Shown: positions 51,915 to 60,892, numbered from the stretch's first letter. The stretch is 64,000 nucleotides of DNA from JALOLG01 sp963776935 (GCA_963776935.1 CAVZOP010000002.1:1364001-1428000); one strand, 5' to 3'. The notes: generated by a model from the letters alone, not told the origin. Numbers and translations: made by a program.

Positions 51915-53163
51915 ATGACTACACCTTCTCGCGTTGACGAACAGGCTCGTGTTGACGAACAGGGCGACCTGTTCGTCGGGCGCCAGCCCATCTTGGATCG
52001 GTCCTTGGACACGATCGGCTACGAGCTGCTCTTCCGCGACGGAGCCACAGCCGCGACCGCCGAGTTCGTCGATGGCGACGTCGCAACCGCGCGCGTGTTG
52101 ATGAACGCGATCACCGAGATCGGCCTCGACACGCTCGTCGGCCCGCGACGGGCGTTCGTCAATCTGACCGCGAACTACGTGGTCCGGCCCGAGCTCCTGG
52201 CATCGGTTCCCACCGACCGCGTCGTGCTCGAGGTTCTCGAGCACGTCGAACCCACCCAGGCGGTGCGTGACGGGCTCGCCCGACTGGTGCGGCAGGGCTT
52301 CTGGATCGCCCTCGACGATTTCGCCTACAGCCCGCACCTGGAACCACTGCTCGACCTCGCCCGGATCGTCAAATACGACCTGGAGCTCACCCGCGGTGAC
52401 GCGTTGCGACGGCGGATCGAGCTCGACCATGCCGCCGGTCGGCTCGTCGTCGTCGAGCGCATCGAGAACCCCGCCGACCACCGCGAAGCGGAAGCCGCCG
52501 GCGCGGACTACTTCCAAGGGTTCTTCTTCGCCCGCCCCTCGGTCGTCGTCAGCCGCGCCGTGCCGACCAACAGAGTCACGTTGCTGCAGCTGCTCGCCCG
52601 CGTCAACGACCCCGACTCCACCCTCGACGACATCGTCGAGATCCTCGCCACCGACGTCGCCATGTCGGTCAAGGCGCTCCGCTTCGTCAACTCCGCCGCC
52701 GCCGGGCTCACCACCAAGGTCGAACTCGATCCAACACGCATCCGTCCTGCTCGGCCGCGACACGCTGCGCAGCTGGACCAGCCTGACGTTGATGAGCTCG
52801 CTCGACGACAAACCACCCGAGCTCGTCACCCTCGCCCTCAGTCGTGCGAAGTTCTGCGAGCTCGTCGCCCGCCACAACAACGCTCCCGACCCGGCCGCCT
52901 ACTACGCGGCCGGCATGCTCTCGCTCCTCGACGTCATGTTCGACGCCAAGATGAGCGTCATCGTGGAACAACTCCCGGTCAACGACACGATCCGAGCCGC
53001 ACTACTCGGCCTGGACGGCCCGATCTCCGACGTGCTCCGGCTGGCGATCCAGCTCGAACACTCCGACCTCGCCACCTCCCGGGCCGAGCCACACATCGCC
53101 AGTGCCCACTACCAGGCGATCAGTTGGACCACCCACCTGCTCAACACCGCCGTCGTCGCCTGA
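51915..53163 (+). pseudogene. EAL-HDOD signalling protein, frameshifted near 52725
   Basis: The frame from the ATG at 51915 encodes an EAL-like N-terminal domain of the YuxH/CdgJ type (LFVGRQPILDRSLDTIGYEL, ALDDFAYSPHLEPLL). The catalytic motif is not canonical: YELLFRDG stands in the place of EAL. An HDOD domain starts near residue 200 and then breaks at about 52725. The rest (HASVLLGRDTLRSWTSLTL through ISWTTHLLNTAVVA) is in another frame to 53163. Removing one base restores 415 residues, the normal length. EAL-HDOD proteins usually bind partners rather than cleave c-di-GMP and affect motility or stress signalling. An 18-base duplication lies in the first codons. Confidence 0.85.
51930..51965. 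repeat. 18-bp duplication in the EAL-HDOD N terminus
   Basis: Two adjacent 18-base copies (51930-51947 and 51948-51965) share GTTGACGAACAGG and encode RVDEQ twice in frame, just after the start codon. Confidence 0.75.
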
Positions 53164-53179
53164 CTGGCATACTCCGCGC

Positions 53180-53371
53180 ATGGCGACAGAGGACAGCGGC
53201 GCGCGATCGCTGCTGGCGACGATCGTCGGTTACGTCATCGTCGCGTTCGTTGTCGTGGTCGTGTTTCGCTTCGTCGCCGGCACGTTCTTCTGGGTGATCC
53301 GCACAGTCGTCATCGTCCTGATCTTCGGCGCCTTGGTGGCGCTCTACTTGAAATTGAAGTCACCCGACTGA
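53180..53371 (+). CDS. Small two-helix membrane protein
   Basis: This 63-residue protein has two long hydrophobic stretches, VGYVIVAFVVVVVFRFVAG and VIRTVVIVLIFGALVALYL, and a short charged tail (KLKSPD). CATACT ends 6 nt before the ATG at 53180 and fits the local leaderless pattern closely. No family is recognised. It sits 16 bases after the EAL-HDOD gene on the same strand and converges with a hydrolase 3 bases beyond its stop. The function is unknown. Confidence 0.75.
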   Translation: MATEDSGARSLLATIVGYVIVAFVVVVVFRFVAGTFFWVIRTVVIVLIFGALVALYLKLKSPD

Positions 53372-53374
53372 GGC

Positions 53375-54211
53375 TCAGGACGAGATCACCTGCTGAATGA
53401 TCGAGGCGACCATCGCCGGGTCGGTCTTGTGTGCGAAGTGGCCGTGACCGTCGAGCACGCGGATCCGGGCGCCGGGAATCGCGGCTGCGGCGAGGTGGGT
53501 CGCCTCGCCCAGGTTCGGCGGGCTGTCCGAGCCCGCCAACAGGACCGTCGCTGCGGTGATCGCGTCGAACTGACCAGGCTGGTAGCTCCAGCCGTCCTCG
53601 ACCCGGCACTCCCTCGACACCGTGGGTCCGGCGGCGAGGAGGGATGGCCATTGGGGTGTGAGACGCAAGTCGTCGATCTCGGCTTCGGTCATCTCCAGGA
53701 TCCCGACGAGGATCGCGACGACTGCCGACTCCACGTCGCCGGCGGCGATTGCGGCCTCGACCGCCACGATCGAGCCAGCCGGGTAGGTGATGCCGAGGCT
53801 CGGTTCGTACAGCACGAGATGGGCGACGCTGCTGGTGAGAGTAGCGCCGCCCATCGCGCAGTTGGCTCCGAAGGAGTGGCCCCACAGCGCAACCGGGCCG
53901 CCGGTGCGAGCGGCGACGGCATCCACGACCGCCGCCACGTCCTCGAACTCACGCTCGACGGCATAGCTGGCTGAGTCACTGCTGGCACCGAAGCCTCGAC
54001 GATCCATGGCGTACGTGGTCGCGCCACAGCGCAGCTCCTCGACCAACGGGCCGAACGCGGTGTGGTCGCGAAGGGAACCGTGGACCAACACCACCGGCGG
54101 TCCGGCGCCGTCCACCCAGACCGCCAGCGATGTCCCGTCGGCCGAGCGAACGTCGAACCGGTTCGTCGCCACCCCGACAACTCCTCCCTCGACGGCACCG
54201 TGTTGGTTCAT
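53375..54211 (-). CDS. Alpha/beta hydrolase
   Basis: This 278-residue alpha/beta hydrolase has the oxyanion motif VVLVHGSLRDHTAFG, the nucleophile in ALWGHSFGANCAMG, a late Asp in LLAGSDSPPN and a His in LDGHGHFAHKTDP. The cap domain is short and helical. A strong GGAGGAGG ribosome-binding site lies just before the ATG at 54211. Relatives include haloperoxidase-like and ester hydrolases; the substrate is unknown. It is downstream of the HD-GYP-LuxR gene on the same strand, beyond a strong hairpin, so it is probably transcribed alone. Confidence 0.88.
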   Translation of the reverse strand: MNQHGAVEGGVVGVATNRFDVRSADGTSLAVWVDGAGPPVVLVHGSLRDHTAFGPLVEELRCGATTYAMDRRGFGASSDSASYAVEREFEDVAAVVDAVAARTGGPVALWGHSFGANCAMGGATLTSSVAHLVLYEPSLGITYPAGSIVAVEAAIAAGDVESAVVAILVGILEMTEAEIDDLRLTPQWPSLLAAGPTVSRECRVEDGWSYQPGQFDAITAATVLLAGSDSPPNLGEATHLAAAAIPGARIRVLDGHGHFAHKTDPAMVASIIQQVISS

Positions 54212-54290
54212 CGCCTCCTCCTCCCGTTCGGCGGCCGATCGACGGTCGGCCCGCTCCCACTCGGATCATGAAGCGGGCGAAGGAGCCCGG

Positions 54291-54310
54291 CATCGGGTGT
54301 TCACCCGATG
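54291..54310 (-). terminator. Perfect hairpin after the HD-GYP-LuxR gene
   Basis: CATCGGGTGTTCACCCGATG is a 9-bp inverted repeat with a 2-base centre (a 7-bp stem with a 6-nt loop in RNA), 10-29 bases beyond the stop codon at 54320. No T-run follows. It is likely a terminator or 3' stabiliser. Confidence 0.55.
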
Positions 54311-54319
54311 TCCCCGCGG

Positions 54320-55900
54320 TCAGGGTGACAGGAGGTCGTTCTCCATGGCGAACAGGGTCGCACCAGCGCGGGTCGTGACGGCGGCCTTGGCATAGATGTG
54401 CTCGATGTGATGCCCGACGGTCTTGGACGAGATGCCGAGCGTGGCCGCCACCGATTTGTTGGATTGGCCACGGGCGATCAGACGCAACACGTCGACCTCG
54501 CGCTCGGTGAGGCCGGCGGGACGCGCGACTCTCGGCGGCCGGGCCACCTGGCCGGATGCGGCGAGCACGGCGTCGACCTCGAAACGCGTGAAGCGTCCGT
54601 CGTCGACCTCATCGAGCAGCTGCGACGCGGCATCGGCTTCGGTGAGCGCCGGCCGGTGTGGCCGGTCCTCGGTCATGGCGTGATAGGCGTCGGCAGCAGC
54701 CAGCAGTCGGGCGCCACGATCGAGCTGATCACCGGTGGCCCCCCGGTGATAGCCCGAGCCGTCGGCACGCTCGTGGTGGCGGGCGGCGATGTCGGCGAAC
54801 GGGGCCAGGAGCTCACAGCGACGCAGGACCCGCTCACTCAGGTAGGGATGCAGCCGGACCCGTTCCCATTGTTCCGTGCTGAGCGGCCCGGGGCGATCCC
54901 AGATCCCGTTGGGGATGCCGACCCGCCCGACATCGTGCACCAGCGCCGCCCGACCGATCGTGGCCGCCTCGGCATCGGCGGCTCCGGCCGCGCTGGTAGC
55001 GGCCGCTGCGAGCCGGGCGACACCCGTCGAGTGACCCCGCAGACATGGCGACTTGAGGTCGGTGAAGTCGGCCACCGCGGCGAGTGCCGCGTCGAGGCCG
55101 TTCGGTCCGATCGTCAGCAATGGCGCCGGCTCGGCATCGAGGACGGCAGCACACGGGTCGTCGCCGATCTCCGCCAGCCATCGCTCGCCGCCTTCGAGGA
55201 GCGCATCGACCACCGAGGGGTCGTCGGCGCGGTCCCTGCGATGCATGAGGACCTCGGCCGCTGCCGGCCAGCCAGCTCGGCGGGCCCACAGCTCGGCATC
55301 ACGGGCGGCCGCAACCACACGAACCGCCACGGGCACATCCGAACCGGCGAAACCGGCGGGAAACCCTTTGCCGTCCCAACGCTCGTATGCGTGGGCGAGC
55401 GCCACGCCAACCGATTCGACCATCCCCACCCGCGCGGCCAGGCGGGCACCCACCTCGCAGTGTGCCGACAGGCTGTGGCGCGCCATCCCCGGATCGGCCA
55501 TCGCCCGCGCGACCAACGCTGCTCGGCGGTGCATTGGGAGCTCCTCCGCCAGGTGGTGCATGAAGTAGCGCATGCTCTCGCCGGGCTGGGCGTTCAACAT
55601 CGGTGCCATCGTCGAGTTGAACGCCACGTCGTCACCGCCGGCCAGGACCGCTGTCTCCGACGCGTCCGACGTGCAGCCGACGAATCGGAGCAGCGCCACG
55701 TAATACACGCACGAACGTGTCGCCGCATCCAGACCCAACGCCTCCGACACGGCCAACGAGAGCGAGCACGTCCGCAACCCATGCTCCATGGGCTGGCCGG
55801 TGCCCAGATCCGTCGCCAACGACAACGCGATCGTCAGCTCTGCCAAGCGTCCCGACTCGGCCGCGTCAGCCACACGACCACTCTTGCACCCGAACGGCAC
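54320..55900 (-). CDS. HD-GYP domain protein with C-terminal LuxR-type DNA-binding domain
   Basis: This protein of 526 residues has a degenerate HD-like region in residues 20-250 (LAHAYERWDGKGFPAG). A canonical HD-GYP domain follows at about 285-430, with ALVHDVGRVGIPNGIW and ARHHERADGSGYHRG. It ends in a LuxR helix-turn-helix at about 460-526 (LTEREVDVLRLIARGQSNKS, then KTVGHHIEHIYAKA). HD-GYP enzymes hydrolyse c-di-GMP, so it may couple nucleotide levels to transcription directly. The start is a GTG at 55900 without a clear -10; a GTG at 55873 is an alternative. A SARP-hydrolase gene lies 60 bases upstream on the same strand. Confidence 0.87.
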   Translation of the reverse strand: MPFGCKSGRVADAAESGRLAELTIALSLATDLGTGQPMEHGLRTCSLSLAVSEALGLDAATRSCVYYVALLRFVGCTSDASETAVLAGGDDVAFNSTMAPMLNAQPGESMRYFMHHLAEELPMHRRAALVARAMADPGMARHSLSAHCEVGARLAARVGMVESVGVALAHAYERWDGKGFPAGFAGSDVPVAVRVVAAARDAELWARRAGWPAAAEVLMHRRDRADDPSVVDALLEGGERWLAEIGDDPCAAVLDAEPAPLLTIGPNGLDAALAAVADFTDLKSPCLRGHSTGVARLAAAATSAAGAADAEAATIGRAALVHDVGRVGIPNGIWDRPGPLSTEQWERVRLHPYLSERVLRRCELLAPFADIAARHHERADGSGYHRGATGDQLDRGARLLAAADAYHAMTEDRPHRPALTEADAASQLLDEVDDGRFTRFEVDAVLAASGQVARPPRVARPAGLTEREVDVLRLIARGQSNKSVAATLGISSKTVGHHIEHIYAKAAVTTRAGATLFAMENDLLSP

Positions 55901-55960
55901 CGCGCGTTCCGGAAAGGCGACGGCGTCGCGGACCGGAACGCGAGACCGCTGATCCGGGTA

Positions 55961-57535
55961 TCACCGCGTCGCGAGGAAGTGGGCGATCTCGCCGACGAAG
56001 TGACCGAACGCCGGCTCGTGCGCCGAGAGGATGTGGTTGCGACTGTCGAGGGCGACGAGCTTGCTCCCGCTCACCATCGCGTGCAGGTCCTCGGCCTCCG
56101 CGAACGACCAGACCAGATCGTTGGTGGAGTGGAGGATGAGCGTCGGCACGTCGAGTTGCCTGGCCGATTCGGAACAGTCGAGCGCACCGAACGCGTTCCA
56201 CAGACGCAAGGCGTTGCGCGGCGACGTCGACCGGCGCTGCAACTCGTCGAACGCCCGCCACGTCTCGAGCGGCCCGTCGGGCATGAACTTGGCGTCGTAG
56301 ACCTGGCGGAACCCGGGTTCGTCACTGCCCCACGAGACACGGATCAGCTGGCCGAGGGCGGCCAGCTCGCGTCGACGATCGTCCGACGCACGTTCCCACG
56401 AGCCGCGGGCACAGGTGCCGTACACGATCACGTGACTGACCCGCTCGGGGTGTTTGGCGGCGTACCGGATCGCGATCGGACCGCCCTGTGAGATCCCCAG
56501 CAGCGGGAACCGCTCGAGCCCAAGCGCGTCGACGACGGTCTCGAGGTCGCGAACCCACGCGTCGAGGGTGTATGAATCGTCGTCGACGTCCCAGTCGGAG
56601 AGGCCGCAACCCCGTTCGTCGTAGCGGACCAGCGTGTGGTGCTGCGACAACGCCTGCCACCAGTGACGCCACACCGGGCTGCTCCAGTCGTAGTCGATGT
56701 GCGTCAACCAGTTCGACGCCTTCACGAGCGGCGGTCCGCTGCCGCTGGTCGCGTAGGCGAGTCGGACGCCGTCGGGCGTGGAGCAGCGGTGCACCACCTG
56801 GGTGGCAAGGCTCGTCCAGCGCGGGCTGGAGTCGGGTCGCGTCGACGGCGCCGACGAGTCGGCGGCCCGGTCCCGCAGTGCGATCGCTTCGGCGCTCGGC
56901 CCGATCCCGAGCTCGTCGTCCAACGCACGGGTGAGCAGTTCGAACTGTCGGAGTGCCCCGGCGCGGTCATCGCTGTCGAGCATGCGTTGCATGACGCCGA
57001 GGTGGGCAGCCTCGTCGGCCGGGTCGAGGGCGAGGATGTCGTCGTGTCTCCCCAGCAGGCGCAGGAGCTCTCGCTGCCGGAGGGCCAGCCGTTGGCGAGT
57101 GTTGAAGGCCCACTCCTCGTACGGGTCGAGCGGCAACAGCTCACCGCGATACACGTCGACGGCGCGCGCTGCGGCGGTGGTGTCACGAGTGCCGATCGCG
57201 GTACGAGCGGCGGCGTCGAACTCGTCGACGTCGACCGTGAGCTGGGCGTTCGGGAACAAGGCGACCGCATCACCCGCCAACACGATGCTGTCGGTCACCC
57301 CGGTCGCCTTGCGCACGAAGTGAGCCGCCTTGTGAAGTCGGTTCGAAACGGCGTCGGCGGGAATCTCCGGCCACAACGCGTCGACGACCTGTTCGCGGTG
57401 CATGCGCCGGCCGGGCGCCAGCGCCAGCAACTTGACGAGCAGTGCCGAGTGCCTGCGATTGAGCTCGGCCGACGCCACCGGTCGATCGTCGATGACGATC
57501 TCGAACCCACCGAGCATGCTGATGTGCACGCGCAT
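55961..57535 (-). CDS. SARP/BTAD regulator fused to an alpha/beta hydrolase
   Basis: In this 524-residue protein, residues 1-95 form an OmpR-like winged helix of the SARP type (HISMLGGFEIVIDDRPV, later HREQVVDALWPEIPADAVSN). Residues 100-240 form the BTAD TPR domain (RGELLPLDPYEEWAFNTRQR). From about 255 an alpha/beta hydrolase follows, with DERGCGLSDWD, nucleophile LLGISQGGPIAI, acid in HSTNDLVWSF and a final His in DSRNHILSAHEP. The hydrolase may sense or process a small molecule that controls DNA binding. The start is the ATG at 57535, 15 codons inside the open frame. No biosynthetic cluster is adjacent. Similar fusions to adenylate cyclase-type regulators are known in actinobacteria. Confidence 0.87.
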   Translation of the reverse strand: MRVHISMLGGFEIVIDDRPVASAELNRRHSALLVKLLALAPGRRMHREQVVDALWPEIPADAVSNRLHKAAHFVRKATGVTDSIVLAGDAVALFPNAQLTVDVDEFDAAARTAIGTRDTTAAARAVDVYRGELLPLDPYEEWAFNTRQRLALRQRELLRLLGRHDDILALDPADEAAHLGVMQRMLDSDDRAGALRQFELLTRALDDELGIGPSAEAIALRDRAADSSAPSTRPDSSPRWTSLATQVVHRCSTPDGVRLAYATSGSGPPLVKASNWLTHIDYDWSSPVWRHWWQALSQHHTLVRYDERGCGLSDWDVDDDSYTLDAWVRDLETVVDALGLERFPLLGISQGGPIAIRYAAKHPERVSHVIVYGTCARGSWERASDDRRRELAALGQLIRVSWGSDEPGFRQVYDAKFMPDGPLETWRAFDELQRRSTSPRNALRLWNAFGALDCSESARQLDVPTLILHSTNDLVWSFAEAEDLHAMVSGSKLVALDSRNHILSAHEPAFGHFVGEIAHFLATR

Positions 57536-57566
57536 GACCAAGTATTGCGGGTCCCGCCCGAATGCC

Positions 57567-57886
57567 TCAACGACGACCAATGGGCGATCCGAGCAACAGC
57601 GTGAGCCCGATGTGCACGATGACGCCGGTCAACACGACGCGGGGCATCGCTCCACCTCGGACGGCGACGACCGCACCGGCGGTGACTGCGATCACGGCGA
57701 CGGCTGGCGCATCGGTCGCGGTCGCCTGCCGGAGTGACGACACCACGAGCGTTGGGAGGGCGGCGCTGCTGGCATGGCTGAGTAGGCGGTCCGCCCAGCC
57801 CGGCGGCGTGCGCCCGACGAGCACGAGGGGGCGACCCGGAACAGGAAGCTGCCCAGCCCGACGGAGATGATGACGATCCAGGTCAC
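57567..57886 (-). pseudogene. azlD: AzlD-like branched-chain amino acid exporter subunit, frameshifted
   Basis: The GTG at 57886 opens VTWIVIISVGLGSFLFRVAP, a typical AzlD N terminus with its first membrane helix. The frame then breaks at a run of five G (57827-57831, five C on the coding strand). The rest of the protein (LVGRTPPGWADRLLSHASSA and two more helices) continues in another frame to 57567. One added base restores 106 residues, the normal AzlD size. AzlD works with AzlC in branched-chain amino acid export. The start overlaps the azlC stop as GTGA. The homopolymer location suggests a sequencing error or slippage. Confidence 0.78.
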
Positions 57887-58242
57887 CCGCGGCTCCTGTC
57901 GGCGAACCACAGCGGATGGGCGCGCCAGCGACGGCTGAGCGACGCGCTGTCGACGAGCAACCGGGCGTTGACGACGAGCGCCGTGACGATCGCCGCGACG
58001 GCGCCCGACGTGCCGAGAGTGCGTAGGGCGGTGACGTGCGCGCTGCCTCCGTAGATCAGCCAACTTCCCGACCACCCAGCAACCGGTGACGCGGCGTCGG
58101 CCACCACCGAGCCGATCACCAGGGCGAACGGCGTGTACCCGGCGATGAAGGGGAGCATGGCGACGATGTCGGCCCGCACATCGTCGCGCCGCGCGGTGCC
58201 GATGTCGGCGGGGCGCGCCGCGAGCGAATCGACGACCTGCAT
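57883..58242 (-). CDS. azlC: AzlC-like transporter subunit, about half length
   Basis: This 119-residue protein matches the N-terminal half of AzlC: FIAGYTPFALVIGSVVADA, LIYGGSAHVTALRTLGTSG and IVTALVVNARLLVDSASLS. AzlC proteins are usually about 230 residues with more helices. Here the protein stops soon after RRWRAHPLWFAD. The stop overlaps the azlD start by 4 bases, the normal arrangement for an intact pair, so an internal deletion that joined the middle to the end of the gene is likely. With azlD also broken, the exporter is probably not functional. Confidence 0.72.
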   Translation of the reverse strand: MQVVDSLAARPADIGTARRDDVRADIVAMLPFIAGYTPFALVIGSVVADAASPVAGWSGSWLIYGGSAHVTALRTLGTSGAVAAIVTALVVNARLLVDSASLSRRWRAHPLWFADRSRG

Positions 58243-58382
58243 GGACAGATCGTCCGCGTCGACCTTCCCTACACCTTCCTCGCGGGCGGAAGTGCCGGGG
58301 AAGGTGCTCTCCGTACCGTCCGCCTCGTCAACCCGACAACCCGACTCAACACGCCAAGTTCACAACCGCAAGGAGTTCCTCG

Positions 58383-58952
58383 ATGACCGACACCCAGACC
58401 AACTCGGCCGTTCGCAACGGCGTCGACACGGCGGCCCTGTTCGCCACGCTCGATGCCGTGAAGGGCACCCCGGAGATCGCCAAGTTCCAGTTCCGCGCCA
58501 CCAACCGCTGGGTCAGCGGGACGCACAACCAGTCGACGATCCACGGCTTCTACGGCGCGACGCAGGAGATGGCGCATCAGCAGGCGTGGACGATCACTGC
58601 CGACCACCCGGCAATCCTCGTCGGTGCCGACAACGGCCCGACCCCGGTCGAGTACGTGCTGCATGCCCTCGCCGCGTGCCTCACCTCCGGGCTGGCGAAC
58701 ATCGCCGCCGCCCGAGGCGTGAACCTCACCGAGGTCAGCTCCACCGTCGAAGGCGACATCGACCTGCTCGGGATCCTCGGCCTGTCCGACGAGGTCCGCA
58801 ACGGTTACCAGGGCATCAAGGTCAGCTTCACGCTGCGCGGCGACGACCCCGAGAAGCTGCGCAAGGTCGTCGAGCAGTCGCGCCAGCGCTCGGCCGTGTT
58901 CGACATCGTCACCAACGGCGTCCCGGTGTCGATCGAGGTCGACGCCGGGTGA
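58383..58952 (+). CDS. OsmC-family protein
   Basis: This 189-residue OsmC/Ohr-like protein has the reactive cysteine in GPTPVEYVLHALAACLTSGL. The OsmC fold follows (strands around GIKVSFTLRGDD, then the ending NGVPVSIEVDAG). Only one of the two peroxidatic cysteines is clear, so it belongs to the broader OsmC group rather than to Ohr. Such proteins reduce organic hydroperoxides or bind related compounds. AAGGAG lies 8 bases before the ATG. It is divergent from azlC and is followed 63 bases later by a flavin monooxygenase on the same strand. Confidence 0.88.
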   Translation: MTDTQTNSAVRNGVDTAALFATLDAVKGTPEIAKFQFRATNRWVSGTHNQSTIHGFYGATQEMAHQQAWTITADHPAILVGADNGPTPVEYVLHALAACLTSGLANIAAARGVNLTEVSSTVEGDIDLLGILGLSDEVRNGYQGIKVSFTLRGDDPEKLRKVVEQSRQRSAVFDIVTNGVPVSIEVDAG

Positions 58953-59015
58953 ACCGATTCGGGTCGCCGGCCGTACCACAACACGTCCGGCCGGCGATCC
59001 GCCCGGAGAATCGTC

Positions 59016-60260
59016 ATGCGTACCACCGACACCATCATCATCGGCGGCGGCCAGGCCGGCCTCGCCGCGAGCACCTGCCTCACCGAGCGCGGGCACGACC
59101 ACGTCGTGCTCGAGCGCGGTCAGCTGGGCCAGCGCTGGACCACGGACACGTGGGACTCACTCCGCCTGCTCACTCCCAACTGGATGAACGAGCTCCCCGG
59201 GTGGGCCTACCGCGGCCCTGACCCGCACGGCTACATGACGGCCGGCGAGTTCAGCGCTCGTCTCGGGAACTACGCGCGCGCGTTCGGCGCACCCGTCGAG
59301 GAGCACACCGCCGTCGAGACGTTGCTGCATCGTGGCGACGGCTTCGAGGTGGTCACCGAGCGCGACACGTATCGTGCCGCGAGCGTCGTGATCGCGACGG
59401 GCTGGTGCGACCAGCCGGCGGTCCCCTCGATGGCCAGGCAGCTCGCCCCCGACGTCGCCCAGGTCGTCCCGAGCGCGTATCGCAACCCCGCGTCGGTGGC
59501 CGATGGTGGCGTGCTCGTGGTCGGTGCATCGGCGACCGGCGTCCAGATCGCCGACGAGTTGCAGCGTGCCGGACGCGATGTGACCCTCGCCGCCGGCAGC
59601 CACAGCCGCCTGCCTCGCCAGTACCGCGGCATGGACGTGTTCTGGTGGCTCGATCGGATCGGAGTCCTCGACAAGACGATCGACGAGATGCCCGACGTCG
59701 CGCGTGCCCGACGCGAACCCTCACTGCAGCTCGTCGGCCGACCCGACCGGCGGTCACTCGATCTGGCCACCTTGCAAGCCGACGGGGTCGAGCTGGTCGG
59801 TCGCGTCGCCGGGATCGACGGCCACCGCATCGGCATCGCCCGCGGCCTCGACGCGACCGTGGCGGCGGCTGACACTCGGATGCGCCGCATCCTCAGCGAG
59901 ATCGACGACCACATCGAACGCAACGGGCTCGTCTCGGAGGTGTTCGACGCCGAGCCGATCCCCACCATCTCCGTCGGTCCCACCGTCGAGAACATCGACC
60001 TGCGCGCGGCGGGCATCCGTACGGTCATCTGGGCAACCGGGCACCGCCGCACCTACCCGTGGTTGCAGATCCCCGTGCTCGACGCCGACGGCGAGCTGCG
60101 CCAACGGCGCGGCGTCACGCCCGTGCCCGGGCTCTACGTGCTCGGCCAACGCTTCCAGCACTTCCGCAGCTCCAACTTCATCGGCCGCGTCGGCCGCGAC
60201 GCGGCGTACGTTGCCGACCACATCGTCGCCCATCGGTCCTCCAATCTCACCTCGAACTGA
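59016..60260 (+). CDS. Flavin-containing monooxygenase-like oxidoreductase
   Basis: This 414-residue two-dinucleotide-binding flavoprotein has the FAD motif TIIIGGGQAGLAAS at the N terminus and the NADPH motif VLVVGASATGVQIADEL near 165-180. The middle ATGWCDQPAVP and the late VIWATGHRRTYPW are typical of the CzcO/FMO group. It would oxygenate a small organic molecule using NADPH and O2. GGAGA lies about 6 bases before the ATG. It may be co-transcribed with the OsmC gene, pairing an oxygenase with a peroxide-handling protein. The substrate is unknown. Confidence 0.88.
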   Translation: MRTTDTIIIGGGQAGLAASTCLTERGHDHVVLERGQLGQRWTTDTWDSLRLLTPNWMNELPGWAYRGPDPHGYMTAGEFSARLGNYARAFGAPVEEHTAVETLLHRGDGFEVVTERDTYRAASVVIATGWCDQPAVPSMARQLAPDVAQVVPSAYRNPASVADGGVLVVGASATGVQIADELQRAGRDVTLAAGSHSRLPRQYRGMDVFWWLDRIGVLDKTIDEMPDVARARREPSLQLVGRPDRRSLDLATLQADGVELVGRVAGIDGHRIGIARGLDATVAAADTRMRRILSEIDDHIERNGLVSEVFDAEPIPTISVGPTVENIDLRAAGIRTVIWATGHRRTYPWLQIPVLDADGELRQRRGVTPVPGLYVLGQRFQHFRSSNFIGRVGRDAAYVADHIVAHRSSNLTSN

Positions 60261-60327
60261 CGGTCCCCATGCGCATCAATCAACATCCGTACGTCGTCGC
60301 CGGGTCGGTGCTCCGGTGAGCGGCGCC

Positions 60328-60729
60328 ATGAACGTCGGCGACCGCGCATCGCGTTCGCGTCTCGTCGAGGCCGAGGACATCGTCCGATTCACGGCGATGA
60401 CGGGCGACCGCAACCCGTTGCACTACGACGCCGACGTCGCAGCCGCCAGCCGTTTCGGCGGGATCATCGTCCAGGGCGGAGTCACGACCGGGCTGCTCAA
60501 CGCGCTCGTCGCCGAGGACCTTCCGGGCCCCGGAAGCGTGTTCTTGAACGTGAACTGGGACTTCCGCGCCCCGACTCGCCCTGGCGACGTGATCACCGCC
60601 CACGCCGAGATCATCTCCGTGCACGCGTCCAAGCCGATCTGCACGATGCGCACCACGGTCACCAACCAGCACGGGGACACGGTCGTCGAGGGGACCGCCG
60701 TCGTGTACCGCGAACCGCTGACCGGCTGA
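60328..60729 (+). CDS. MaoC-like dehydratase-domain protein
   Basis: This 133-residue hot-dog fold protein has the hydratase-2 pair Asp27 and His32 in MTGDRNPLHYD, followed by RFGGIIVQGGVTTGLL. The IVQGG in place of IAHGG is an unusual variant at the oxyanion turn. It would hydrate or dehydrate an acyl-CoA. The ATG at 60328 has GGTGAG about 8 bases upstream; a GTG at 60316 would add four residues. It follows the flavin monooxygenase by 67 bases. It is shorter than the MaoC protein at 1748 and belongs to a different subgroup. Confidence 0.85.
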   Translation: MNVGDRASRSRLVEAEDIVRFTAMTGDRNPLHYDADVAAASRFGGIIVQGGVTTGLLNALVAEDLPGPGSVFLNVNWDFRAPTRPGDVITAHAEIISVHASKPICTMRTTVTNQHGDTVVEGTAVVYREPLTG

Positions 60730-60892
60730 GACCGACGTCGAGCGACCGCCGACGACGCGGTGTGCTCGATCTCGACGTTCGATCGGTCCGCCGAACGGAT
60801 GAGACGGGTCCGTCGCGAGATACGTCGGGAGTCGGTCGCCAAATCGCACATCGGCCGATGCGATCGAGCCCGGGAACGACGAGTGTGATGTC

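Noticed and set aside
55961..57535. Biosynthetic gene cluster signalled by the SARP-like regulator
   Set aside because: No polyketide, peptide or tailoring genes are adjacent, and the regulator is fused to a hydrolase.
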